In this document: positions 1 to 8,021 of the stretch, piece after piece
Layout of the letters: every line of letters starts with the position of its first letter
Numbering within the stretch: the first letter of the stretch is position 1
NCBI GenBank assembly: GCA_016703785.1
Contig: JADJBM010000032.1
Location: forward strand, 434,001 to 498,000
Length of the DNA: 64,000 nt
Direction of reading: 5' to 3'
Source: Betaproteobacteria bacterium
GTDB lineage: Bacteria > Pseudomonadota > Gammaproteobacteria > Burkholderiales > Rhodocyclaceae
Notes under the pieces: model-generated
Told to the model about the DNA's origin: nothing
The model's database searches: none
Seen by the model: the letters and a program-made list of their open reading frames with translations, nothing else
Translations under genes and position numbers: made by a program

Positions 1-596
1 GCCGCCAGCACCAGCAGGTTCTTCCGTTGCGGGTCGGGATGCAGGTCGGAGGCCTCGATGCTGACCAGTTCTGCCTTGCGCGGCAGCGGGATGTCGCATT
101 CAAGCAGTCCGCACATGTCCACCAGCAGCGGGCGAAGATCGGGTTGGGAGACGGCCAACTCGGTGCGAAAGACGTAGGCAGCCTGAACGAGAAATGCGCC
201 GAGCGCCATGAGGCTCGCCAGGACCCAGGCCAGCCGACGCCAACGTGGCGGAGGCGGTTCGGCTTCACGGCTGATGCCTTCCAGCAGTACGTCGAGTGAT
301 TCAGGCCCGACCTGTGTGTCGCGGATGCCCGGTGGCCCGACGGCGGGAAGTTCGGTCGGGTCGTATTCAGGCGAGGCCTCGGAGGGCGCCGTCTCGACAG
401 GGGAGGGCGGGACGGGTTCCGCTGGAGAAGCTGCGGCTTTCACAGCCGCAGGTATGGATGGCGTGTCTTCCAGGGCTTCCAGCGCATTGAACACGGCGCT
501 GCAATGCCCGCAACGCACCTTGCCGGCGCGCGCCTTGAGCTGCTCAGGCGTGACGCGGAAGGCCGTGCTGCAGTCGGGGCAGCGGGTCAGCATCAT
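1..596 (-). CDS. MJ0042 zinc-ribbon / DUF3426 membrane protein (C-terminus beyond the edge)
   Basis: The reading frame starts at 596 and is still open at base 1, giving 198 visible residues. The N-terminus has the MJ0042-type zinc ribbon: CPDC at residues 6-9 and CGHC at 29-32, each pair poised to bind one zinc. A Pro/Glu-rich linker follows (about 50-115), then one membrane helix (about 122-145). The start of a DUF3426 domain comes next, with the usual cysteine pair in MCGLLECDIPLP. The start codon overlaps the prmA stop (ATGA), so the two are probably co-translated, an arrangement common in betaproteobacteria. The function of the family is unknown; a membrane-anchored redox- or zinc-sensing role is only a guess. 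The family assignment is strong; the missing C-terminus prevents a length check. Confidence 0.85.
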   Translation of the reverse strand, partial: MMLTRCPDCSTAFRVTPEQLKARAGKVRCGHCSAVFNALEALEDTPSIPAAVKAAASPAEPVPPSPVETAPSEASPEYDPTELPAVGPPGIRDTQVGPESLDVLLEGISREAEPPPPRWRRLAWVLASLMALGAFLVQAAYVFRTELAVSQPDLRPLLVDMCGLLECDIPLPRKAELVSIEASDLHPDPQRKNLLVLA

Positions 597-1480
597 GTCC
601 GCACACCCTCCAGCAGGCTCCAGCCTTCCTTTTCAGCCCAGACCTGCAGATCGAAGGCGGGCCGATAGACATCCTGAACCTGCCCGACCTGCGAGGACAG
701 GATGCCCGAAAGCGCGATTTGCCCCCCTTGCAGGGTTCGCTGGGCGAGCAGGGGTGCTAGAACGCAGAGCGGATTGGTGAGGATGTTGGCGACCACGATA
801 TCGAATTGCATGTCGAGGGGGTGTCTGGAGTGCAATAGCTGCAGCCGTGAGTCGTTGCGTTCGGCATTGCCGGCCGCGGCCGCCAGGGCATTCTCGTCAA
901 TATCGACGCCCACTACGCGTCCGGCGCCGAGCTTGGCCGCAGCGATGGCTAATATACCCGAACCGCAGCCGTAATCGAGCACACTGGCGCCGGTCTGCAC
1001 ATGGCCGCAGAGCCAATCCAGGCACAGCCGCGTCGTCGGGTGGCTGCCGGTGCCGAAGGCCAGGCCCGGATCGAGCTCGAGATTGATTGCATTCGGATCG
1101 GGCGATCGATGCCAGGAGGGCACGATCCACAGGCGCGCATTGATGCGGATCGGCTCGAACTGCGACTGGGTCAGCCGCACCCAATCCTGCTCGGCGACTT
1201 CGGCGATTTCATAAGGCGGTGTCGTGTCGAGCCCAGCTTCGCCCGCAGCGGCGGCGGCAATCAGGGGTATGTCGGCACTCCTGTCGAACAGGGCAACCAC
1301 ACGACTGTGCGCCCATAGCGGCGCAAGGTCGCTGCCGGGTTCGCCGAACTGCGGCGTCTCGCGATCGGTGCCGGCGTCGGCGTCCTCCATGCCCACCGAG
1401 AGAGCGCCCAACGCCAGCAGCGCCTCTGAGAGCGCTTCGGCGTGTGCGGCGTCCGTGGCGAGCGTGACGGAAAGCCACAT
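593..1480 (-). CDS. prmA: Ribosomal protein L11 methyltransferase
   Basis: PrmA uses S-adenosylmethionine to trimethylate several amino groups of ribosomal protein L11 in the cytoplasm. The 295-residue product matches the family's usual length. The N-terminal substrate-recognition domain is followed by a Rossmann methyltransferase fold with the SAM loop VLDYGCGSGILAIAA near residue 165. The acidic strand VVGVDIDENAL and the motif VVANILTNPL (the family's N-[IV]-L-x-x-P catalytic motif) come after it. It lies 3 bp downstream of accC and overlaps the following zinc-ribbon gene by 4 bp, so it is the middle of an accB-accC-prmA transcription unit, a conserved arrangement in proteobacteria. No unusual residues were noticed. 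Confidence 0.96.
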   Translation of the reverse strand: MWLSVTLATDAAHAEALSEALLALGALSVGMEDADAGTDRETPQFGEPGSDLAPLWAHSRVVALFDRSADIPLIAAAAAGEAGLDTTPPYEIAEVAEQDWVRLTQSQFEPIRINARLWIVPSWHRSPDPNAINLELDPGLAFGTGSHPTTRLCLDWLCGHVQTGASVLDYGCGSGILAIAAAKLGAGRVVGVDIDENALAAAAGNAERNDSRLQLLHSRHPLDMQFDIVVANILTNPLCVLAPLLAQRTLQGGQIALSGILSSQVGQVQDVYRPAFDLQVWAEKEGWSLLEGVRT

Positions 1481-1483
1481 GGG

Positions 1484-2848
1484 TTATTTTCCCTTGACCG
1501 CCTCGTCCTTCGCGGCCAGCTTGTGTTCGAGGTAGTGGATGCTGGTGCCGCCCTTCATGAAGCGCGCGTCGAGCATCAGTTCCTGGTGCAGTGGAATGTT
1601 CGTCTTGATGCCCTCCACCACCATTTCCGAGAGCGCAATGCGCATGCGCCGGATGGCCTGATCCCGCGTGTCGCCGTAGGCGATCAGCTTGCCGATCATC
1701 GAATCGTAATGCGGCGGCACGATATAGCCGCTGTAGACATGCGAATCGACGCGGATGCCGGGCCCGCCGGGCGGATGGTAGGACGTGATGCGTCCCGGAG
1801 AGGGCGTGAACTTGAATGGATCCTCGGCATTGATGCGGCACTCGATGGCGTGGCCCTTCAGTTCGATGTCGCGCTGGCGGAAGGCAAGCTTCTCGCCGGC
1901 CGCGATGCGGATCTGCTGCTGCACCAGATCGATGCCCGTGATGAACTCAGTTACCGGGTGCTCGACCTGCAGGCGGGTGTTCATCTCGATGAAGTAGAAC
2001 TCGCCGTTTTCATAGAGGAATTCGAAGGTGCCGGCGCCGCGGTAGCCGATCTTGCGGCAGGCTTCCGCACAGCGGTCGCCGATGCGGGCGATAAGGCGGC
2101 GGGCGACTTCGGGCGCCGGCGCCTCCTCGATGATCTTCTGGTGGCGGCGCTGCATCGAGCAGTCCCGCTCGCCCAGCCATACGGTGTTCTTGAAGGAGTC
2201 GGACAGCATCTGGAACTCGATGTGCCGCGGATTTTCCAGAAACTTCTCCATGTAAACCATGGGGTTGCCGAATGCGGCCTGGGCCTCGGCACGGGTCATG
2301 GTGACGGCGTTGAGCAGTGCCGCCTCAGTATGCACGACGCGCATGCCGCGCCCGCCACCGCCACCGGCCGCCTTGATGATGACCGGATAGCCGATGGCGC
2401 GGGCGATCTTGATGACCTCCTTTGGGTCTTCCGGTAGCGCCCCCTCGGATCCTGGCACGCAGGGCACCCCGGCCGCCTTCATGGCGTCCTTGGCGGAGAT
2501 CTTGTCGCCCATCAGGCGGATGGTTTCCGGGCGCGGACCGATGAACACGAAGCCGGACTTTTCCACCCGCTCGGCGAAATCGGCATTCTCGGAAAGGAAG
2601 CCGTAGCCGGGATGGATGGCCTCCGCGTCGGTGACCTCGGCGGCCGAAATGATGGCGGGTATGTTGAGGTAGCTGGCCGAGGATGGGGCGGGGCCGATGC
2701 AGACGGACTCGTCGGCGAGCTTGACGTACTTGGCTTCGGTATCCGCCTCGGAATGCACGACCACCGTCTTGATGCCCAGTTCGCGGCAGGCGCGCTGGAT
2801 GCGGAGGGCAATCTCGCCGCGGTTGGCGATGAGTATTTTTTCGAACAT
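1484..2848 (-). CDS. accC: Acetyl-CoA carboxylase, biotin carboxylase subunit
   Basis: AccC carboxylates the biotin on AccB using ATP and bicarbonate, the first half-reaction of fatty-acid synthesis. The 454-residue product is of standard length. It begins with the canonical MFEKILIANRGEIALRI. The ATP-grasp domain shows the glycine-rich loop AAGGGGGRGMR near residue 161, the HIEFQ and ERDCSMQRRHQK segments, and FIEMNTRLQVEHPVTE with the catalytic Glu/Arg region. It lies 56 bp downstream of accB. Its translation start sits immediately next to three tandem 9-bp repeats (2851-2877), which contain the only visible Shine-Dalgarno-like AGG; see the separate entry. Confidence 0.97.
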   Translation of the reverse strand: MFEKILIANRGEIALRIQRACRELGIKTVVVHSEADTEAKYVKLADESVCIGPAPSSASYLNIPAIISAAEVTDAEAIHPGYGFLSENADFAERVEKSGFVFIGPRPETIRLMGDKISAKDAMKAAGVPCVPGSEGALPEDPKEVIKIARAIGYPVIIKAAGGGGGRGMRVVHTEAALLNAVTMTRAEAQAAFGNPMVYMEKFLENPRHIEFQMLSDSFKNTVWLGERDCSMQRRHQKIIEEAPAPEVARRLIARIGDRCAEACRKIGYRGAGTFEFLYENGEFYFIEMNTRLQVEHPVTEFITGIDLVQQQIRIAAGEKLAFRQRDIELKGHAIECRINAEDPFKFTPSPGRITSYHPPGGPGIRVDSHVYSGYIVPPHYDSMIGKLIAYGDTRDQAIRRMRIALSEMVVEGIKTNIPLHQELMLDARFMKGGTSIHYLEHKLAAKDEAVKGK

Positions 2849-2850
2849 GG

Positions 2851-2877
2851 TTGCCTGGGTTGCCTGGGTTGCCTGGG
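2851..2877. repeat. Three perfect 9-bp tandem repeats abutting the accC start codon
   Basis: The unit TTGCCTGGG occurs three times head to tail in the accB-accC spacer and ends two bases from the accC start codon. On the coding strand it reads CCCAGGCAA, so each unit supplies an AGG that could act as a weak ribosome-binding site. The unit length is a multiple of three and the repeat is untranslated, so copy-number change would move only the spacing and the number of candidate binding sites. Confidence 0.9.
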
Positions 2878-2904
2878 TCGGGCCTTAGCCCGGCGGTTCC
2901 GTCT

Positions 2905-3360
<456 letters not shown>

Positions 3361-3422
3361 TTTTTCTCCCGTATGAATTGGCGCCGCGGCGGCTGGAACT
3401 TGAACGAGCCCCGCCGCGGAGC

Positions 3423-3908
3423 CTAGCGAATGCGATTGAGAGCGAAGTCGAGGGCGAGCCGGTATCCGTGGCCGCCCAGGCCGCAGATGACGCCGACGGC
3501 CAGGTCCGAGAAATGGGAATGCCGACGGAAAGGCTCACGCGCATGGATATTTGAAAGATGCACTTCGACAAAGGGGATGGCCACGGCCGCCAAGGCGTCC
3601 CGCAGGGCGACGCTGGTGTGGGTGTAACCGCCCGGGTTAATGATGATGAAAGCCACCCCCTCGCTGCGTGCGGCCTGGATGCGATCAACCAAGTCGCCTT
3701 CATGGTTGCTTTGGAAGGCGATCAGTTCGACTGAGGCGGCTTTGGCTTGTGTTGCGAGAGCCTCATTGATGTCCGTTAGCGTATCCCGTCCATAGATTTC
3801 CGGCTCACGCGACCCGAGCAGATTCAGATTCGGGCCGTGCACTACCAGGATGCGTAGCTTCCCATTGGCATCCTTGACCGATTTGCGGCCGGTTTTCTTG
3901 GCATTCAT
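3423..3908 (-). CDS. aroQ: Type II 3-dehydroquinate dehydratase
   Basis: AroQ dehydrates 3-dehydroquinate to 3-dehydroshikimate in the shikimate pathway. Recognisable blocks are VVHGPNLNLLGSREPEIYG with the catalytic tyrosine and arginine, FQSNHEGDLVDRI, INPGGYTHTSVALRDA and the histidine-containing EVHLSNIHAREPFR. The protein has 161 residues, slightly over the usual 145-150 because of a basic 17-residue N-terminal tail. A later start is possible, but no internal ATG lies before the conserved ILVVHGPN. It precedes accB by 62 bp on the same strand, a common arrangement in proteobacteria. Confidence 0.96.
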   Translation of the reverse strand: MNAKKTGRKSVKDANGKLRILVVHGPNLNLLGSREPEIYGRDTLTDINEALATQAKAASVELIAFQSNHEGDLVDRIQAARSEGVAFIIINPGGYTHTSVALRDALAAVAIPFVEVHLSNIHAREPFRRHSHFSDLAVGVICGLGGHGYRLALDFALNRIR

Positions 3909-3970
3909 GTTTGCGAGTTTGCCGGAAATGTCAGCATATTGTCCAGAAATACCTGAAATATGACCGAGAT

Positions 3971-4528
3971 TCAGCGTGGCTGAAGGGCAGCCTGAATCGT
4001 TTTTTCCAGGTCTGGCGTGGCGTACTTGCCAAGCTTGATGTGTTGCGGGCTACCGTCGGGCCGGAGGATGACGGTGAAAGGTAAGGCCTTGGCACGATTG
4101 CCTAAATCGCTTGATAGGTCGAGGGTTTCCAGATTGCTGATGAGCAGGGGATAGGAAACCTGCGTTTCCTGTTGGAAAGCTATGACTTTATCTACAGAAT
4201 CGATGCTGATGCCTACAAATTGAACGCCGTTCAATGCATATTTTGTATTAATTCTTGAGAATTCCGGCATTTCCTCTTTGCAGGGGGGGCACCAAGTCGC
4301 CCAGAAATTGACAACCAAAACCTTCCCTTTCCACTGCGCCAGCGATTGGGGCTTGCCGCTTAGATCCGGCAAGGTCAGGGCCAGCAGACGGGCGGGCGCA
4401 TCGGCGGTAGGAGTGGATTCAGGTGAAGGCAACGAAAGGGTCTGGGGCTTGCCTACATAGTAGCCGGCCAGTGCTGCCATAGAGGAAACGGCAATGATCA
4501 GCAAGGCGTGGCGAACGGTCTTGCTCAT
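3971..4528 (-). CDS. TlpA/ResA-type membrane-anchored thiol:disulfide oxidoreductase
   Basis: The 185-residue protein has an N-terminal hydrophobic signal-anchor (residues about 6-24) and then a periplasmic AhpC/TSA-thioredoxin fold. The redox motif WCPPC (C80 and C83) lies in FWATWCPPCKEEMPEF, and a cis-proline region appears near ALPFTVILRPDG. This is the TlpA/ResA class, which reduces periplasmic disulfides, often for cytochrome c maturation; the actual substrate cannot be read from sequence. Its start overlaps the stop of the upstream hypothetical gene (ATGA), which suggests coupled translation. Confidence 0.9.
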   Translation of the reverse strand: MSKTVRHALLIIAVSSMAALAGYYVGKPQTLSLPSPESTPTADAPARLLALTLPDLSGKPQSLAQWKGKVLVVNFWATWCPPCKEEMPEFSRINTKYALNGVQFVGISIDSVDKVIAFQQETQVSYPLLISNLETLDLSSDLGNRAKALPFTVILRPDGSPQHIKLGKYATPDLEKTIQAALQPR

Positions 4529-5133
4529 GGTGCGGAGGATTTCAGCATGGCCTCCACGCCAGACAGGCGGGCGCGCTCGGCCGTACGCCCATTGCGGCGC
4601 TTATGGGCGCGCTCGGCATCCGGCTCGTACAGGGAAAGTCGTACTGGGAAGTCGTTGCAGTCGAAGGTGAGCACACACTCAGGGGCCTCGGCCCCACCGC
4701 GTTTCGGCTCGTTTTGCTCGAAGCGAATACCTTGATTGAGAAGGAAGATTTCCACTTCCTTGCTGTTGTCCGGGAAGGCCTCAAGATCGATATCGGCATA
4801 GCGGCCGGCAGTGCCGTCGAGTACCGGTCCGGTCAGGTAGGGGTGGAACGGCTCCAGCAAGCGCATCACTTCGACGGCTGTTTTGCGCATTTCCAGCAGG
4901 CGCTCGCGCTGCTCGTCTTCCTGATAGATCGCCTGATAGGCGCGCAGCTCTGCCTCGATTTCGGCATTGTTCGGCAAGGCCTCGGTTTCCGGTGCGCCCA
5001 GTTGCCGCGCTGCCTTGCGCTTGGCGAACCGGTAATCCGAGATGCCATCCTCAGCCATCAGGCGTGCTGCCAGCGCGGCGATGCTCCGCCGCATCGCATT
5101 GTGTCGCAGGGCGTTCCGGTCGTGATGGGACAT
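4525..5133 (-). CDS. Conserved hypothetical protein (nucleotidyltransferase-like family of betaproteobacteria)
   Basis: The 202-residue soluble, charged protein has no signal peptide or membrane helix. The N-terminal part (RRSIAALAARLMAEDGISDYRFAKRKAARQLG) is helical and basic. A central segment, LTGPVLDGTAGRYADIDLEAF, followed by EVEIFLLNQGI resembles a betaproteobacterial family that is sometimes annotated as nucleotidyltransferase. I see no proven GSxxxD catalytic motif, so that name is tentative. It is translationally coupled to the thioredoxin gene downstream and divergent from mpl, only about 55 bp away. Confidence 0.75.
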   Translation of the reverse strand: MSHHDRNALRHNAMRRSIAALAARLMAEDGISDYRFAKRKAARQLGAPETEALPNNAEIEAELRAYQAIYQEDEQRERLLEMRKTAVEVMRLLEPFHPYLTGPVLDGTAGRYADIDLEAFPDNSKEVEIFLLNQGIRFEQNEPKRGGAEAPECVLTFDCNDFPVRLSLYEPDAERAHKRRNGRTAERARLSGVEAMLKSSAP

Positions 5134-5188
5134 GACAGGGCGATGCCGGGGGATCGGTTAGAATTCGACGCTATTGTACGGGATGGCG

Positions 5189-6538
5189 ATGCACATACAC
5201 ATACTCGGCATTTGCGGCACCTTCATGGGTGGCATCGCCCTGTTGGCGAGGGCTTCCGGCCATCGCGTGACGGGTTGCGATGCCAATGTCTATCCGCCGA
5301 TGAGCACGCAACTGGCGGCCCAGGGCATCGAGTTGATCGAGGGTTACGAAGCCGCCCAGACCGGCCTGGCGCCGGATCTGTTCGTTGTCGGCAATGCCAT
5401 TTCGCGCGGCAATCCGCTACTTGAGGCCATCCTCGACCAGGGTCTGCCCTATATCTCCGGCCCGCAATGGCTGGCAGAGAACGTGCTGCGTGATAAATGG
5501 ATACTGGCGGTGGCCGGCACCCATGGCAAGACGACGACTGCTGCCATGCTGGCCTGGATTCTGGAGCATGCCGGCATGGCCCCCGGCTTTCTCATTGGTG
5601 GCGTGCCGCAGGACTTCGGCGTGTCGGCGCGACTGACTTCCAGCCCTTTCTTCGTCATCGAGGCGGATGAGTACGACACCGCCTTTTGTGACAAGCGTTC
5701 GAAATTCGTGCATTACCGCGCGAGAACGGCGATCCTGAACAATCTGGAGTTCGATCATGCAGACATCTTCCACGATCTTGCGGCCATCGAGAGTCAATTT
5801 CATCAGTTTGTAAGGATTTTGCCGAAATCAGGTCTTATCGTCGCGAATGCCTTGGGGCCCGCCTTGAAGCGTGTGTTGGAGCGGGGCTGCTGGACGTCCG
5901 TCGAGTGGTTCAATGACCCGGCTGGCTGGAGCCTCGTCGGATCCGATGCGGAAGAGACCCGTGCCGTGGCGCTTTCAGGAAACGAGGCCGGACGGCTCCG
6001 TCTGGCTATGCCGGGCCAGCATAATCAAGCCAATGCCTTGGCGGCCTTGGCCGCGGCAAGGCACGCCGGCGTGCCCCCGGATTCGGCGCTGTCAGCCTTG
6101 GCCTGCTTCGGCGGGGTCAAGCGCCGCCTCGAAGTGCGGGGCACGGTGCGTGGCGTGACGGTGTATGACGATTTCGCGCATCACCCGACGGCTATTTCGG
6201 CCACCATCGCAGGATTGCGGCAGCGCATCGGCGGCGGGCGCATCCTGGCCGTGCTGGAGCCGCGTTCAAATACCATGAAGCTGGGGGTGATGAAGGCGCA
6301 ACTGCCGGCCAGCCTGCAAGAAGCGGAAATGACGTTCTGCTATTCAGCCAATCTGGGCTGGGATGTCCGCATCACCTTGGCGCCACTCGGTGACAGGGCG
6401 CAAGCATTCGAGGACATCGACGCCTTGGTGAGGGCCGTAATGGCCGTGGCGCGCGAAGGGGATCACGTGCTCGTCATGAGCAATGGGGGCTTCTGCGGCG
6501 TGCATGACCGCCTCCTCAAGGCCCTCGCCCCCGGCTGA
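5189..6538 (+). CDS. mpl: UDP-N-acetylmuramate:L-alanyl-gamma-D-glutamyl-meso-diaminopimelate ligase
   Basis: Mpl reattaches the recycled tripeptide L-Ala-D-Glu-mDAP to UDP-MurNAc in murein recycling. The protein begins MHIHILGICGTFMGGIALLA, the nucleotide-binding loop of Mur ligases. It contains the ATP P-loop GTHGKTTTAAMLAW, the block VIEADEYDTAFCDKRSKFVHY and YDDFAHHPTAI near residue 330. The length is about 449 residues, normal for Mpl. ATG 5189 is chosen because the conserved start follows directly; ATG 5183 and TTG 5174 are in-frame alternatives. The gene stands alone between the divergent hypothetical gene and the cox operon. Confidence 0.95.
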   Translation: MHIHILGICGTFMGGIALLARASGHRVTGCDANVYPPMSTQLAAQGIELIEGYEAAQTGLAPDLFVVGNAISRGNPLLEAILDQGLPYISGPQWLAENVLRDKWILAVAGTHGKTTTAAMLAWILEHAGMAPGFLIGGVPQDFGVSARLTSSPFFVIEADEYDTAFCDKRSKFVHYRARTAILNNLEFDHADIFHDLAAIESQFHQFVRILPKSGLIVANALGPALKRVLERGCWTSVEWFNDPAGWSLVGSDAEETRAVALSGNEAGRLRLAMPGQHNQANALAALAAARHAGVPPDSALSALACFGGVKRRLEVRGTVRGVTVYDDFAHHPTAISATIAGLRQRIGGGRILAVLEPRSNTMKLGVMKAQLPASLQEAEMTFCYSANLGWDVRITLAPLGDRAQAFEDIDALVRAVMAVAREGDHVLVMSNGGFCGVHDRLLKALAPG

Positions 6539-6856
6539 TCGCCAGCTTTCATCGGCATCCCGCCGAAAAACCCTGTTGCAAGTTTTCCGGAGCCAACCAG
6601 TCTGCGGCAAATTGCTGTAGCGGAGCTTATGGCCATATCTATTTGATCTGCGTCAATGCAGCTTGAAAGAAATCATACCGCGTGATAGCGTACGGAAAAA
6701 TTTAAGCCTAAACATTGAGGGTCGCGCGATCTGCGCAGGGGAAACCAGAATGAAGAGTGTGCATGACCGGAATGTCGTCACGGACATTTTCCCGGATTGG
6801 ATGAGCACGCCTTCCATTCAGGACGCGACGGATTACATTCAAGGAGATCGTTTCTG
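6539..6856. promoter_or_regulatory. Non-coding leader of the cytochrome oxidase operon
   Basis: This 318-base gap between mpl and coxB holds no convincing gene; an open frame at 6663-6857 lacks family character and overlaps the coxB start. It contains an ANR/FNR-like palindrome at 6643-6656 and the coxB Shine-Dalgarno AAGGAG at 6841-6846. The promoter of the whole cox operon is expected here, but I could not assign -35/-10 boxes confidently. Confidence 0.6.
6643..6656. promoter_or_regulatory. Putative ANR/FNR (oxygen-responsive) binding site
   Basis: The sequence TTGATCTGCGTCAA matches the FNR/ANR consensus TTGAT-N4-ATCAA with one mismatch. It lies 200 bases upstream of coxB. Oxygen-responsive control of an aa3-type oxidase would make sense, with repression at low oxygen, but the site-to-promoter geometry is unknown. 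Confidence 0.5.
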
Positions 6857-7990
6857 ATGGGAATCAACAAGAAGACTCAGTCGTGCCTGGCGGGCCTCGC
6901 GCTCATGGGCTGGTCGGTCATGGCGCAGGCTGCCTGGGAGTTCAATTTCCAGGTCCCGGCCACCAAGGCCGCCCAGACGGTGATCGACCTTCACAACCTG
7001 ATGATGATCGTCATCATGATCATTTTCATCGGCGTCTTCGCCGTCATGTTCTATTCGGTGTTCAAGCACCGCAAGTCGAAGGGTCATCAGGCCGCCCAGT
7101 TTCACGATAACACCATGGTGGAGATTGCCTGGACCGTGGTGCCCCTGCTGATCCTCGTTGCCATGGCCTGGCCGGCCACCAAGGCCCTGCTCAACATGCG
7201 GGACACCGCCCAGGCGGACATCACCATCAAGGCGACCGGTTATCAGTGGAAATGGGGCTATGACTATCTTAAGGGTGAAGGGGAGGGCATCCGCTTCATC
7301 AGCCTCACGGCCACTCCGGCTGACCAGGTTCGCGGCACGGCACCCAAGGGCGAAAACTACCTGCTCGAAGTCGACCGGCATCTGGTTGTTCCCGTAGGCA
7401 AGAAAATTCGCATGCTCACCACGGCGACTGATGTGATCCACTCATGGTGGGTTCCGGCCCTGGCGGTCAAGCAGGATGCGATTCCGGGCTATGTGCGTGA
7501 CACCTGGTTCAAGGCCGAGAAGGAAGGCATATACCGCGGCCAGTGCGCCGAGTTGTGCGGAAAAGACCATGCCTTCATGCCGATCGTGGTCGAGGTGGTG
7601 TCCGCAGAGAAGTATGCGACTTGGGTTGAGGCGCAGAAGAAGCAGATGTCGGCGGCAGCCGACGAGGTGGGCAAGACCTATTCTCTGGAAGAACTGAAGA
7701 GTCGTGGCGAGAAAGTCTATGCAGCCAACTGCGTGGCCTGTCACCAGGCCAACGGAAAGGGCCTGCCGCCCGCCTTCCCGGCGCTGGACGGTTCCAAGCT
7801 GGCGAAGGGGCCCATGAAGGACCACGTCAATATCGTCCTGAACGGCAAGCCCAACACGGCCATGGCGGCCTATGGCGGTCAGCTCGGCGATGGCGACATT
7901 GCTGCCGTCGTGACCTACGAACGCAACGCCTGGGGCAACAAGACGGGCGACATGGTGCAGCCGGCCGACATCAAGGCAGCGCGCAAGTAA
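6857..7990 (+). CDS. coxB: Cytochrome c oxidase subunit II with fused cytochrome c domain
   Basis: Subunit II accepts electrons from cytochrome c at the CuA centre and passes them to subunit I. The 377-residue precursor has a signal peptide (about 1-27, ending AQA), two membrane helices and a periplasmic cupredoxin domain. The CuA ligand set is HSWW, then GQCAELCGKDHAFM. A C-terminal class I cytochrome c domain carries CVACH (C292, C295, H296), so this is a caa3-like subunit, longer than the plain aa3 type. The ATG at 6857 is preceded by AAGGAG at ideal spacing. It opens the operon and is 31 bp from ctaD. Confidence 0.96.
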   Translation: MGINKKTQSCLAGLALMGWSVMAQAAWEFNFQVPATKAAQTVIDLHNLMMIVIMIIFIGVFAVMFYSVFKHRKSKGHQAAQFHDNTMVEIAWTVVPLLILVAMAWPATKALLNMRDTAQADITIKATGYQWKWGYDYLKGEGEGIRFISLTATPADQVRGTAPKGENYLLEVDRHLVVPVGKKIRMLTTATDVIHSWWVPALAVKQDAIPGYVRDTWFKAEKEGIYRGQCAELCGKDHAFMPIVVEVVSAEKYATWVEAQKKQMSAAADEVGKTYSLEELKSRGEKVYAANCVACHQANGKGLPPAFPALDGSKLAKGPMKDHVNIVLNGKPNTAMAAYGGQLGDGDIAAVVTYERNAWGNKTGDMVQPADIKAARK

Positions 7991-8021
7991 AAACGGAATT
8001 CGCAGGATACAAGGAGACAAG

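Noticed and set aside
1442..2437. A 331-codon plus-strand frame opposite accC
   Set aside because: accC is unambiguous on the other strand, and this frame has no ribosome-binding site or recognisable domain.
6663..6857. Possible 64-residue gene between mpl and coxB
   Set aside because: Weak composition, no ribosome-binding site, and it ends in the coxB start; more likely operon leader.
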